Assembly: GCA_019918135.1 (NCBI GenBank)
Contig: WBZZ01006928.1
Span: 23,501-87,500 of the forward strand
From: Paulinella micropora
Lineage: Eukaryota > Cercozoa > Imbricatea > Euglyphida > Paulinellidae
Direction: 5' to 3'
DNA length: 64,000 nucleotides
In this document: piece after piece, positions 31,692 through 42,040 of the stretch
Numbering within the stretch: the stretch's first letter is position 1
Layout of the letters: each line of letters begins with the position of its first letter
Position numbers and translations under genes: made by a program
The notes under the pieces: model-generated
What the model was told of the DNA's origin: nothing
Seen by the model: the letters and a program-made list of their open reading frames with translations, nothing else
Databases searched by the model: none

Positions 31692-33488
31692 CTACGCCGC
31701 AACCCTTGCGGACCTCCTCAACCCCGCCGCCGCCGCCTGCGCCATCATCGACGGCTCTGGCCCCGCCCTCTGCTCCGGCTTCGCTTCCTTACGAGGCCTA
31801 CCCCGTTTTTTGGCGGCGGCTGGAGGTTTAGATTCAGCTGGAGGTTTAAATTCAGCTGGAGGTGGTTCTAAAAACGGTGCAGTAGGGATCGAACTCTGCG
31901 AAGAAGCAGTCGATTTTTCATTCACTGCTTCATCTGCATCTTCACTCATTAATGGCACACTGGGTGCTTCCTCGTCCTCCTTCTTCTTCTTCTTCCTCTT
32001 GTTCTTTGGCTGCACGCGCGATTTTTTTGCCTTCGCTTCTTCCTCCGCCTTCCGCAACGCCTCCGCTTCCTCCGCCTGCCGCAACGCCTCTGCTTCCTCC
32101 TCCTCTCCCTCCTCCACCATCCCCTCCTCGTCGCGCGATAGCTCTTTTTTTATTCTCCGCGCTTCTTCCTCTGCCGCGCTCTCTGTTGTCGTACCCGACT
32201 CCGGTGTCATTGTCACCGATGCAGGCGCTCTAACGTTGTTCCACGCTTCCACAGCCACAACAGCAGCGGGCTCTTGGGCGCCCTCAGTGACCCGTCCCTC
32301 CGCGGAGCTCTTGCGCGTCGCTTGGGTTAGCAGTGCTTTGAATTTTGCGCCTAGGCTTGTAGACGTCTTACGGGGCAAGGTTTGAGGGCTACACCAGCCT
32401 TGTGTTGTAGCAGTCATCCACGTAAGAGTATCTGGTATGATCGTTTCGTGATCAGCCTCTCCTTTCGCAGGGAAGCTGCTCGTCGCCACAGCTTCCTTCA
32501 GCTTTTCAGAAAAGCTTGTTCCGAGCGTTCTAGATTGGATCGTAGCGTTCTTTGGTCGCACTATTGTTTTTTCATCTCCTAATTCCTGAGAGTAGCTCGT
32601 CGTTACTCCTCCTTGCGAAAAAGCACTTCCTGAGCTCTGCTGGCAGATGGATTGGAGAAGAAGTCTTGCTAATGTGTCGTCATCGAGGGGCTCTGAACTC
32701 GACAGGTGCTTTGCTATTTGCGCAGCAAACGTAGCTAGCCAAAACACAAAATGAGTGGCGCCGGCTAGGTAGGGGCTGTTGCTGGTCCAGGTATCGTCCT
32801 CGCCTTCGTCGTATGTGTCAACCAGGGTGGGTATAACCATAATGTCATTCCCAAGATGAACATCCCCCCAAGTCTTAGCTATATCTCGCCGTGGTCTTCC
32901 CTCCTTTACTTGTCTGGCCCAAACAGCTTCCAGCACGTTTCTTTCCAATAGTTGCTGGCTGCTGCGATGCAGCTCTTTTCCTTCCTTATAGCTGCATCCA
33001 ACCTGTGCGTAATGCATCATTGCCCAAGTATCGAAGCTGGCTACATGTACTTTCGAGCCCTTGGCGCCACGGAAACTTCCAAGGTAATGTTCAGCAAATT
33101 TCCTGGTAATCGCCTGGGGGTTAGACCAAAAGTCCTCGCCTTGATCTTGTTCGTAAGCGTCGGACAGTACCAGTAGCAACGCACACACAATCAAAGTCCA
33201 TGTATCTGCGTACGAGCCATAGTTCTTTGCAAAAGCCGATCCAACCACCAAAGGCGGGCCGGGTAAGGCTGTTAGTATCAGTTTGCTTTCGTTGGGAACA
33301 TTCAATTTCAGTGACCGCAGTAGCACAATGCTTTCAGCGGCTGCTTGGCCCCGGAGATCGCAAAGCGTTTTCAGAATGCGATAAAAGACGATACGATAGG
33401 GGGTGGTAGACTGCTTGGCCTCTTTTCCTGTTGGAGTAACGAAACTGAAACTGTTCCAGAGTCCTGATGCTGCTGCCAGGAAATCCAT
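31692..33488 (-). CDS. Unknown 598-residue protein with AT-hook and acidic coiled region
   Basis: ATG at 33486-33488. Residues 1-290 are globular (MDFLAAASGLWNSFSFVTPT at the start, DTWTLIVCALLLVLSDAYEQ near 115). Residues 430-520 are Glu/Lys/Ala-rich coiled coil, then basic repeats (NKRKKKKKEDEE). Near residue 565 is an AT-hook, KKRGRPRK, which binds the minor groove of AT-rich DNA. The stop TAG at 31692 is followed in the same frame by about 90 further residues, so the original protein was probably much longer. It may be a DNA-binding structural protein. No family recognised. Confidence 0.55.
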   Translation of the reverse strand: MDFLAAASGLWNSFSFVTPTGKEAKQSTTPYRIVFYRILKTLCDLRGQAAAESIVLLRSLKLNVPNESKLILTALPGPPLVVGSAFAKNYGSYADTWTLIVCALLLVLSDAYEQDQGEDFWSNPQAITRKFAEHYLGSFRGAKGSKVHVASFDTWAMMHYAQVGCSYKEGKELHRSSQQLLERNVLEAVWARQVKEGRPRRDIAKTWGDVHLGNDIMVIPTLVDTYDEGEDDTWTSNSPYLAGATHFVFWLATFAAQIAKHLSSSEPLDDDTLARLLLQSICQQSSGSAFSQGGVTTSYSQELGDEKTIVRPKNATIQSRTLGTSFSEKLKEAVATSSFPAKGEADHETIIPDTLTWMTATTQGWCSPQTLPRKTSTSLGAKFKALLTQATRKSSAEGRVTEGAQEPAAVVAVEAWNNVRAPASVTMTPESGTTTESAAEEEARRIKKELSRDEEGMVEEGEEEEAEALRQAEEAEALRKAEEEAKAKKSRVQPKNKRKKKKKEDEEAPSVPLMSEDADEAVNEKSTASSQSSIPTAPFLEPPPAEFKPPAESKPPAAAKKRGRPRKEAKPEQRAGPEPSMMAQAAAAGLRRSARVAA

Positions 33489-33617
33489 CTTGTTAACTTT
33501 TTTGGGCCGGCAGGGGTGTGAGGTTTTTTTTTATTTACTTATTTATGTCGGATCGGTTTTTTTGTGCAAATTAAAAAACACTTTAGTTTTGGATTTAAAT
33601 AAGCTACTAGAGAAGAA

Positions 33618-33730
33618 AGAGGGGAGGAGGGGCGGGGGGGGGGGGAGGGGGAAGGGATAGGGGGAAAGAAAGGGGAAGAAGAGGAGGGGGAGGGGAGTGC
33701 TAGTTCTGTTCCCCCCCTCTTTCTTCCCCA
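33618..33730. other. G-run tract upstream of the AT-hook gene
   Basis: Purine-rich strand with G runs of about 10 at 33633-33643, followed by C-rich sequence near 33710. It lies about 140 nt upstream of the minus-strand ATG at 33488. Confidence 0.6.
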
Positions 33731-33848
33731 CTCCTTTGCTCCCCCGTGCTTGTTGCAGCATATATATTCTTTCTGGCAGGTCTCGTATCTCTTTTCTATC
33801 GTCACCCGAACAGCCAGCAGCGAGCTTTAGCAAGCTTTAGTCTTTGTG

Positions 33849-34655
33849 TTACACCTGCCAGAGGTGTTCGCTATCAAAGGTACGTAAATTTGTAAGGACC
33901 CACGCGCGGGCCCCGCAGCCGCCGAGTAAGAAGCGTGGCGTCGAGGTAAGCAGAGAATTATACAAGGCCAGAGTTTCTGGTATGGGGCGCGGCACCGCGG
34001 TGACCTCTGGCGATGAGGCCTGCTGCTGTCGATCCGATGCTAGCAACAGCAACAAGTAGGCCCAAAGCCAGTGGAGCCCGCCTACAGTCAGCAACTCACC
34101 TAGAAGCGCCGCAAAGCCACGCAAAGAGACGGGCGCTTCGGAGCAAGGGCCGGGTAATTGCGCCAGCCAGAGCTTATAGATGAGTTGGCGGTCTCCCCGA
34201 CGCCAGATCCTTTCCACTGACAGCTTGCGCTGCAGGGCCGGCAGGCAGTTGGGCACACAGGTGCACTTGCCGACGGGTGAGTTCAGCGCAGACAAGCCAG
34301 CCGGCATGTAGAATACTCGTGTGCGCCCCTCCAACCACGATCTGGCACGTAAAGGTCCCCCATGCTGCAGGTCATCCGCGGAGGCTTCTAGGTCAAGGCC
34401 TGCTGACGGCAGGCCCGTCAGCAGGCAGGTGTCTTGTCGTGTACAACCGCTGGACTTGTGACAGTAGTTTATAGCCCCTGATGATAAACAGACCGACCAG
34501 GGTAAGCCGCGGCCTCCTCGGGCCCATTCACAAGCACGGCTACATGCGTGGCCCCTGCTAGCTGCCTGGGCCCTGGCCCTGCTAGCAGGGGAGGCCCAGC
34601 ACGCGATAAATTGTGTAGCGCATTCAGCCAACTGATCATACAGGTGCCACTCCAT
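33849..34655 (-). CDS. Cys-rich unknown protein with C-terminal hydrophobic helix
   Basis: I start at ATG 34655 (MEWHLYDQLAECATQF), because the longer frame would begin GTG and run through a homopolymer tract. 268 residues with about 15 Cys, including CTRQDTC and GKCTCVPNC, which suggests disulphides and an extracellular or envelope location. A hydrophobic helix (GGLHWLWAYLLLLLA) lies around residue 205. Domain order resembles a membrane glycoprotein but there is no clear signal peptide. No family recognised. Confidence 0.45.
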   Translation of the reverse strand: MEWHLYDQLAECATQFIACWASPASRARAQAASRGHACSRACEWARGGRGLPWSVCLSSGAINYCHKSSGCTRQDTCLLTGLPSAGLDLEASADDLQHGGPLRARSWLEGRTRVFYMPAGLSALNSPVGKCTCVPNCLPALQRKLSVERIWRRGDRQLIYKLWLAQLPGPCSEAPVSLRGFAALLGELLTVGGLHWLWAYLLLLLASDRQQQASSPEVTAVPRPIPETLALYNSLLTSTPRFLLGGCGARAWVLTNLRTFDSEHLWQV

Positions 34656-34689
34656 TTGCCACGCCCCCCTTGCCCCTGGCCCTGCCCAG

Positions 34690-34860
34690 AAAAGGGAGAG
34701 GGGGGGGGCTATTAATGAACAACAAAATGAAAAAACAAAAACACAAAAAGAATCCCACAAGGAATAGTCAGGGGGTATGACATTGGGGAGGGAGAGGGGA
34801 TGGAAGGAGGGGGGGGGGAGGGGTAGAGCCTTGGGGGGGGGGGGGGGTGCTCGCCCCGCC
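34690..34860. other. Divergent intergenic region with long G runs
   Basis: G runs at about 34698-34706, 34810-34818 and 34834-34847 lie between the minus gene starting at 34655 and the plus gene starting at 34976, about 35-180 nt before either start. Confidence 0.6.
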
Positions 34861-34975
34861 CTCCTCCCCCGCCCCTCTCTTTCCTTCTTCTGCCTTTGCC
34901 CTCCTCCCTCCCTCCCTTTCTTCTCCCCCCTTCATTCTCTCTGAAGAAAATAAAGGAGAGGGGAAAAGGTCAGCA

Positions 34976-36147
34976 ATGACAGACACCGCAGGGGGTATAA
35001 CCCCCCTCACGAACGCAATAATTGCGTGGGCAAAATTGGTAGGATCTTTTGTTTGGATGTTGGCCTTAAGAGTAACAACTTGGCACCAATCGGGGCTGCC
35101 CTCGCGGTTTTCCGTAACACCACTAGAAATAACCCCAAACGTACTGGGGCGTATAATACTTTCTACACCGAGCTGGAAGATGATCCTTCCGGGGACGAAG
35201 TGAAGAGAAATGAAATCCTCCGTGCTCTTCCTAGCCCAGACCAATTGGAAATTTGGAAAGCTAATGAACCGAGCAAGAGCTTGTGTGAAGCGCTGGAGGA
35301 CCTCATTCTGTTGCGTCGGCCATCCGAGGACACGATTTTTGTAAACACAGAAAGAAGACAATTACAAAAGGAGTTTGTACAGAATGTGCGTGAAAATTTC
35401 GTCAATATCACTAACGATCCGAACCTGGACGAGGAGACTCGTCTCAGGATAGGCAAGGAATCGCCAGAGTTCCTGACTGCCCTCGATGCGGCGCTGCCAG
35501 CGGAAGATACGGACGGGGCCGCGCCTGAGACCGAGTCCGCCCCCGACCCTGCGCTTGAGCCCGAGCCCGAGCCTGCTGGGCGTCTTCCACCTCTTGTTCG
35601 CACGGAAGCTGCAGACAAGGGAGATGCTGCAGCCGAAGAAAAAGAAGACGCGGACGAAGACGACGAAGACGACGAAGACGACGAAGACGACGAAGAGAAA
35701 GCGAAAAAAGAAGAAGAGGAGGACGAAGAAGAAGAAGAGGAAGAAAAAGAAAAAGAAGCTGCAGCTGTAGGAAAAAAAGCTGCCGCTGGAAGCAAAACAG
35801 CTGCAGCCGAAAAAAAAAAAGCTGCAGCTGGAAGAAAAAAAGCTAGTGCAAAAAAAAAAGTCGCTGAAGAAGGGGGAGCGGATAAAGACGAAGACGAAGA
35901 AGAAGAAGAAGAAGAAGAAGAAAAAGAAAAAGAAGCAGAAAAAGAAGAAGAAGATGAAGAAGAAGATGAAGAAGATGAAGCTGTGCCAGCCCTACCACTT
36001 TCCGATCCCGATTCTGAATCTGATTCTGAATCTGAAATTCCGTCCCTCCCGTCCGCCGGGACCCCCGAGGACGGCCCCGGCGGGGCTGTTCGTGTGCTGG
36101 TAAATAGAACCCCCGGACAACCAGCATTTCGACTATTGGACGCTTGA
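34976..36147 (+). pseudogene. Unknown protein with very acidic and Ala/Lys repeats, N-terminal frameshift
   Basis: The only good ATG is at 34976 (MTDTAGGITPLTNAIIAWAK); the main frame (35026-36147) has no ATG before its conserved-looking part, so a frameshift near 35100 joins them. Residues about 20-160 look folded (NPKRTGAYNTFYTELEDDPS, LCEALEDLILLRRPSEDTIF). A Glu/Asp tract follows, interrupted by three KKAAAG-type basic repeats, which resembles linker regions of nuclear chaperones or histone-like proteins. The frame ends at 36147, but sensible sequence continues in another frame. Confidence 0.5.
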
Positions 36148-36883
36148 AAGCCTCCAAGCAGTGCTTGCACAAAACTCCAAGGAATATGCATTCGTGCACA
36201 TATTATGTCAAGAGCCTTTCTGGAGCAAAGAAAAGCGATTCTCAAGACTTCTCGATCTGCGCGATGACATGGAAACTAAAGGCCTACCTCATGCATTCGA
36301 TTACAAGCGCATCCTGGCGATGATCCTGCGCACACTTGCCACCGAATCTGAGCAATTCCGAGTATTTCTCTCTAAAAAGAAGCACAAGGAATACATACGA
36401 ATGTTAGCCGATTTAGACGAGGGGACTGTGTTGTGGTTTCAGCTGCGTCTGACTGCACAACAGCAATACCGCTACAGGCATATGGGCGGCAAGTATGCGC
36501 AGCTGGTTGATAATTTTATGACTGAGTGGTCGCGTGCGAACAAGTGCTACTGGAAAAGATATGACAACATTGGTGTTGACGGGCCCACGGAAAGGCCAAC
36601 TCTCGACGATGAATATTTCGAAAAGTATTTTACCAACATTTCCCAGCTTGCTGCGACCAACAAGAGCGACGAAGGAGCAGACGAGGATGAAGAGTCAGAC
36701 GAGGATGAAGAGTCAGACGAGGATGCTGAACCCGACGAGGCTGAACCCGACGAGGCTGCTGACGAGGACGACGAGGATGAAGCAGATGAGGATGAAGTTG
36801 GCGGGGCATCAGCTACTGCTGGCAAGCCACCGGCGGGGCGCGGCCCCGCCGCTAGTGCGCCGTCATTTATTCGCTTGGATTAA
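36104..36883 (+). pseudogene. C-terminal domain continuing the acidic protein (frame +1)
   Basis: This frame has no ATG start; the first in-frame candidate is GTG at 36161, yet coding-like sequence precedes it (HFDYWTLESLQAVLAQNSKE). I infer a frameshift near 36130 joining it to the previous frame into one protein of about 630 residues. The domain is helical (KRILAMILRTLATESEQFRV) and ends in another acidic tail of Glu/Asp/Ala repeats and a basic-proline end. No family recognised. Confidence 0.45.
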
Positions 36884-36954
36884 GCGTGATGTTAGCAAGA
36901 GGTCGTCCTCCATGTCTTTGTACGGAAAACAGAGAGAGAGTGAGTAAACAATTG

Positions 36955-36966
36955 ATTTAATAAAAA
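36955..36966. terminator. AT-rich convergent gene end with AATAAA
   Basis: TTTAATAAAAAAACA lies between the convergent ends of the plus gene (36883) and the minus gene (36983). AATAAA fits a polyadenylation signal for the plus-strand gene. Confidence 0.45.
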
Positions 36967-36982
36967 AACAAGAACGAAAAAA

Positions 36983-37666
36983 TCAAGAGTCGCAGGCTAG
37001 AGCTAGCTCGGGATAGGCGGCACGCCCAGCACCTTCTTCGTCTTGGGCCCTAGCAGCCAGCAAGGCCTGGACGGCGCCGCGCACCGGCAGTTGCATAGGC
37101 TGTATTATTAGCACGAGTGCCCATTCCTTTTCTAGCAGCAGGCATTCCCGGAGGGACCGGCTAGACATAGGGCCAGAGCGGCGCCGAAACCGCACGTCGC
37201 CTACAATTACTGACGGGTTGCCGCGTGACATAGCACGCGGTTCTGGCTGTAGTTCATAGTACCCAGCGCCCGCCCCGCCGGGTCCGCTGCTTTGCTGGGC
37301 TAGGAATTCTTGGCCCGCCTTTCGTAGGTGCTGGCTTAATACGGAGGCGGACGACGCCGAGGTGAGACTCCGTGCTTGTGCCGGGGTCGCGCGCGGGAAG
37401 GGCGTGCGCAGAGATTCCAGTAGCGAGGCCACTTCGTGTTGCCTGCACTCACGGACGGACAGATTGAAAAGCACTAGCCAGACGAGAGCGCAGTCTCTTC
37501 CTCCTTCTCTCCTGGCATCTTCTTCACCTAAGCTAGAGCTCTGCTCTAGCTGGAGCAGCAGCTGCCCGCCCGCGCCCTGATCTATGCACCAGTCGCGTAG
37601 AAGTAGCCACGGCTGGCCTTTTGCTTGTTCTGGGAGTAAGTGCGGTTGTTGTTGTTGAGGCTGCAT
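36983..37666 (-). CDS. Unknown 227-residue protein of the GC-rich block
   Basis: ATG at 37664-37666 (MQPQQQQPHLLPEQAKGQPW). Helical segments (QLLLQLEQSSSLGEEDARRE, ALVWLVLFNLSVRECRQHEV) are followed by a strand-rich part (YYELQPEPRAMSRGNPSVIV) and a C-terminal helix (KEWALVLIIQPMQLPVRGAV). Its ATG overlaps the TAA of the next frame upstream as TAATG, which would allow stop-start coupling. The frame is intact. No family recognised. Confidence 0.5.
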   Translation of the reverse strand: MQPQQQQPHLLPEQAKGQPWLLLRDWCIDQGAGGQLLLQLEQSSSLGEEDARREGGRDCALVWLVLFNLSVRECRQHEVASLLESLRTPFPRATPAQARSLTSASSASVLSQHLRKAGQEFLAQQSSGPGGAGAGYYELQPEPRAMSRGNPSVIVGDVRFRRRSGPMSSRSLRECLLLEKEWALVLIIQPMQLPVRGAVQALLAARAQDEEGAGRAAYPELALACDS

Positions 37667-38712
37667 TACTCACTGCCGTAGCAACCTGATTTACAGAGAC
37701 AGGAGGGAGGGAAAGTAGGGGGTGAAGAAGCGCGAGAAGGTACATGTGGAGAGAGTGTGTGGGGACGAGGGGGGGGGAAGGGGGGGGGGGGGGGGGAGGG
37801 GCGTGCGGACCTCTTTCTTTTGGCCGGTCGAGAGGACGCAGAGGAGGAGGAGGAGGGTGCAAGAAGAGGTTGGTCTCGCTGATGCCAGATCTGGAGCTGC
37901 TCGTGTTGACCTGCCTCTGTCTCAAGGATTCCCTGTCGCAGGGCCGGGGGAGCAGCGCCCCATGCCGTGCGTAGCTCTGGGCAGCCTGGCTGCAGGGGCG
38001 CGGCCAGGATTAGGTGTAACAAGAGGTAGCGCGCAAGCTCCCCCGCCAAGGGCTCGCGTGGCCACCACTGTACCCGTGCTGGCGACGAGGGGCCGCAGGC
38101 TATGTCGCAGACCAACAAGCGACACTTGGTCGAGGACGACGACGACGACGCAGAGTGTTGGTGGGTCGCTGGCAGCCAATCAGTGAGGGGTGAATCTAGC
38201 CGCCTGACCAGCAGGACGGCGGTCCTGGCGGCCATGCGGAGCTCCCCGCGGATGTTTGCGAGCCGGCCGAGCTCTTGGAGGCAGATAGAAAAGAACAAGG
38301 GCGTCCGCTTCCAACGCAGCCGCCGGCCAAACAAGATACCAGGCAAGGTAGATCGCACGCCCAGCGGGTAGCGGACAAAGTTCCGGGGCTGCTGGCATAG
38401 GTCCCAGAGCTCTGCCAGCGCCTGGGAGGATTGGCAGGTATCTTCTGCCACTAGGCGGTTCCAGATCTGGCTAGAGAGCTTAGCGGGCTTGGCGGGCTGT
38501 CGCTGCAGCAGCAGTGCACGCAGGCCTGCCCAGTCGCCGTGCTCCGCAATGAGCCAGCCCTTCCGGACTGCTGCGCGTTCCGCCAGGCTCAGACGCCCGA
38601 AAGACCGCGGGGTGCGGGGGCGCTGCCAGAACCTGTTGCGCCAGACATCCCGAACCGCCGGCTCCAGGTTCGGATCCGCATCTTCCAGGCTCAGGCCCTG
38701 CTGGTACCAGTT
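37666..38712 (-). pseudogene. Unknown GC-rich gene cut off at the PLV B junction
   Basis: The called frame starts at a GTG (38451), but by translating on I find the same frame open without a stop to 38712, where TAA appears exactly at the change to AT-rich DNA. So the gene has lost its 5' end at the junction. The product includes WRNRFWQRPRTPRSFGRLSL near the break, a Leu-rich core (LAGELARYLLLHLILAAPLQ) and a C-terminal Pro-rich tail encoded by a G-run tract (37775-37800). The tail may be read-through into a promoter-like tract. No family recognised. Confidence 0.5.
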
Positions 38713-38715
38713 TTA

Positions 38716-39060
38716 GAAGCAAAAGAGGAGCCCACACCGCCAAAGGAAAAGAAAACACCGATTAAAGCGAAGCGAAATCCATCCGAAAGCGGATATAGTT
38801 GCTATGAAATAATAACGGCACATTTGAAAGTATCAAAAGATCCTTTTAATTTCTTGTATATGAAAGTGGAAGACCGCACCATATTACAGGAGGATATGAA
38901 GAAATGGCACGAGAGTAGATATGCGCACATACCACCAGACCAACGCCCTATTCTTAAATATGGTAAGTTAGATTATAAGACATTTTCCCGCGATGTCCTA
39001 TCTCAACACGAGGGCAAACTCACGACACTAAAAGATATGTATGACAGGTTTCATATGTAA
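38716..39060 (+). pseudogene. PLV B: unknown charged protein, 5'-truncated
   Basis: The frame runs from GC-rich DNA across the junction. Only the AT-rich part (from about 38716) is real: a Lys/Pro-rich start (EEPTPPKEKKTPIKAKR), then a folded-looking segment (YEIITAHLKVSKDPFNFLYM, YGKLDYKTFSRDVLSQHEGK). The codon use changes abruptly at the junction. No family recognised. Confidence 0.5.
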
Positions 39061-39529
39061 TCGGCAGTCAAGGAAATATCTCTCATGACATCAATATTAA
39101 AATATGATGGTTTAAAAGATACATAATCAGCAGATGCCGTTTTGTAATATACTTCTAATGTTATTGGAGCATCAGTCGCATATGTTAATAAAACCTCATT
39201 AGTCGTATTTCCAGAAATTCGTATTGTTGTATTATTGGTGGTGTCCGCGGGATTTGGACAAGTCATTAACCATATCATTTTCATTTGGACTTGGCATATC
39301 TTTGAATTAGCCATACACAATCAAAAGACTTATACTCAATGGCGGTTGTATAATTTAGCACTTCACTATAAAAGTCATCAACATTAGTGCCATCCGTTTT
39401 ATTAAACCAGAACTGAAAGGTTCCTATTCCAGACGGGGCGGACAAATGCAAAGACCCGCGAAAAGCAACTTTAATGAAATAACCATATCCGCCATGAGAG
39501 ATAGAAGACAGCCTTCCTGTAGTTAGCAA
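39051..39529 (-). pseudogene. PLV B: beta-rich structural-type protein, frameshifted
   Basis: Two frames (39281-39529 and 39051-39320) read as one protein of about 155 residues with a frameshift near 39300. It contains YGYFIKVAFRGSLHLSAPSG, GTFQFWFNKTDGTNVDDFYS and TTIRISGNTTNEVLLTYATD, typical of a beta-sandwich virion protein. It overlaps the stop of the plus-strand gene by 10 nt. No family recognised. Confidence 0.5.
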
Positions 39530-41283
39530 GCAACAGTGATAGATATTTAGATTTGATTAGTCTAGAAAAAAGAGAGGAGAACAGAACAAAAGAAAGAAAA
39601 AAGCACTAGCAGTGACTTATTTCTGAAAATTTTTGAGTTTTTGGAGCGGAGAGATGTGAGATAATACAGTTTATATTTCAGAAACTACAGCTTTTCATTT
39701 CACAAAAAACTGACATACAAATAACACAATAAAAAGGAAAGCATAGGAGTGCGAGGACACATATATATTTGCCTACTCTGGGAGAACTGGGCCATGCACT
39801 GCAAAGACATAATCCAGACATGCATTTACAAACATTCTTACATATTAACACACAAATTTACAGATTTCTTCAGAAATAAACATTTTTGTTGTGTTGCCAG
39901 TTTACATGAACATTCATGCATACTGCTCTGTCTATCATTATCATCCATTTTGCCTTGCTTGCTTTATGTGCAGAGAACTTTAGTTACAAAGCCATGAATT
40001 TCGAGTGTTTTTCCTGCTTCCTTTATACGTGCTTTTTTCAGTTTTTGTTGTATTTTATCCATTATATACTTTTTTTTCAGATATTCTTTCATGCATCGAT
40101 TTTGCGTCCGTTGTTCTTGTGCACCATCATCACTTTTCACATATATCATTTCCAATATCTCACAAAAAAATACAAAGCAATCATCATTTTTTTTATTAGA
40201 AAGTTCGAAATATTTCACCAAAATTAGTTTTTCACTAGGTTCATCAATTCACATAAGGCAGCATGCTTTGCTTTTTGTTTTTCGCGATATTTCAAAACTG
40301 TTATTAAATTTCACTGCTTTGTGGCTTGCTCACAACATGCAAAACATTTCATTATATAATTCATTATTCTTTCATAAATGTGAATTTTTTTTACTGCGTT
40401 CACATGAATTCGATCATTTGTTTCGAATGAAATATATGTGTTCCTGCTCTTTCGTTTTGTTGCTAGTCTTTCACTGACCTCCCCAGCACTTAACTTTAAA
40501 CATGCTTAGTTTTCATAATTATCTGTGATTGAAAATTTATTTTTTCTGATAAATATATATGTTTTTCTTATTTATGCACAAGAGCTTCTTGGGGGCAGTG
40601 ATAGGTTGACAACACATCACACATTTCACTTTGTTTTGTAGCTATTTGTTGCTCACACTCCCTGACGCAAGCATAGCAAACTAGATAGTAAATAGAGCTT
40701 TGTTATTTGTGTATTCACATCATCGAAAACTGTCACTTTTTTTAAATATCTTGCTTGCTGTTTGGAGGGTTCATAAGTTCAACCGAAAATATTAGAATTT
40801 ATGTAGAAAGTGATCAGAAGAAAATTTGAGGGTGCATATTATGACCCCAGTGGATATTGTTTCACATGGGTACATTTAAAACTAACATATTTCCTTGAAT
40901 TAATATTTGTTTAAAATCGTTCAAACGACGATGACCATATGGTATGAGGGGTAAAAATGACCTTGGGGCGGGGGCCCTCAGAAACTAAGGCAAGCGCCTT
41001 CTGACTTTTTTTAATAATTTTTTTTTACTTTTGGGGACCGGAAAACAAAGTTTAATAATAATATTAATAAAGTTTTATGGTTCTATTATTTCTTTCTGAT
41101 GAGGAATGTTAATACTTATGGATACCACATGGTATCCATGCTCATACACATAGACATTAATAATTTTATAGAAAAAATAAATAAAATGAATAAAAAAATA
41201 CTTCAGCAGATATAGAGAAGGAAATAATTGTTGAGGTTCAACACACACCAAAAAAAAAAAATATTTCGTTTAATCAAACAGAA
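39530..41283. other. AT-rich non-coding region of PLV B
   Basis: About 1.75 kb with only Phe/Leu/His-rich chance frames (for example 39916-40227, 40091-40477). The plus strand is T-rich in the first kilobase. It holds a perfect 9-bp inverted repeat at 41118-41139. It separates oppositely oriented genes and could contain a viral origin or a joining point, but I see no direct evidence. Confidence 0.5.
41118..41139. other. Perfect hairpin, 9-bp stem and 4-nt loop
   Basis: ATGGATACC-ACAT-GGTATCCAT forms a perfect stem of 9 bp. It lies 145 nt before the first gene of the plus-strand structural cluster. Confidence 0.7.
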
Positions 41284-42040
41284 ATGGTAGTAGCACCCAT
41301 TGATTCAATCGGACTTGGTAATAACTTGGATATACTTCAAGATAAGACATCCCAAGTAAGGCACTTAAAGGGTTTCGTTAATTTGCTAAAAAATAAAACT
41401 GGAAAGAAAATATCTTTGACATTGTCAGATTATGACAAACCTGTTAGTGGATGGGAAAAGGCCATAAGGCAAGCATTAAACAAAGGGGCTAGTAAGTCAG
41501 ATATAGCAGAGGTAGATGACGTATCAGATACGAGAATTTATGAAGAAGTGAGGGGTAAATTGACACCAGAACAAATGAAGCAATTAGAGGATTTAGAATT
41601 GAAGGATTCGGAATTTGAAAAGGCAACATCTAAAGGTCTAACACCTGCTCCTGAACCAACACCACAAACTCAACCACCACAAACTCAACCACCACAAACT
41701 CAACCACCACAAACAACACAAGCACCACCAGCACCGCGAACAACAAGCACCACAAACAACACAAGCACCAGCACCACCAAATCCACAAACAGAGTATGAC
41801 ACATATATTTATAAAAGTGGAGAAAAACAGGGACTCCCATTCTGGGAGGAGAAAATCAAAGATGAAAAACTAAAAGAAATGATGAAAGAATACAAAGTTT
41901 CAGATGATCCAGATCCAGCAACAACACCAAATCAAGCCATGGTTGATAGTATGAGAAGTATTGATCAATTGGTTGATAAGATTATGGGGAAACATCCCGC
42001 TGATGAAAGAGAAGACTTATTGGCACTTATTCGTTTCTAA
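41284..42040 (+). pseudogene. PLV B: unknown protein with Pro/Gln repeats, one frameshift
   Basis: ATG at 41284 (MVVAPIDSIGLGNNLDILQD). A helical domain to about residue 115 is followed by four repeats of PQTQP and a Thr/Ser-rich tract. After a frameshift near 41770 the other frame continues sensibly (LPFWEEKIKDEKLKEMMKEY, then HPADEREDLLALIRF) to TAA at 42038-42040. That stop overlaps the next ATG as TAATG. No family recognised. Confidence 0.55.

Noticed and set aside
33539-33833. Pro/Ser-rich minus-strand frames over the G run
   Set aside because: They are products of the homopolymer tract upstream of the AT-hook gene.
35163-36245. Ser-rich 360-residue minus-strand frame
   Set aside because: It is the antisense shadow of the Glu/Asp/Lys repeats of the plus-strand gene; GAA/GAC repeats give long open TTC/GTC frames on the other strand.
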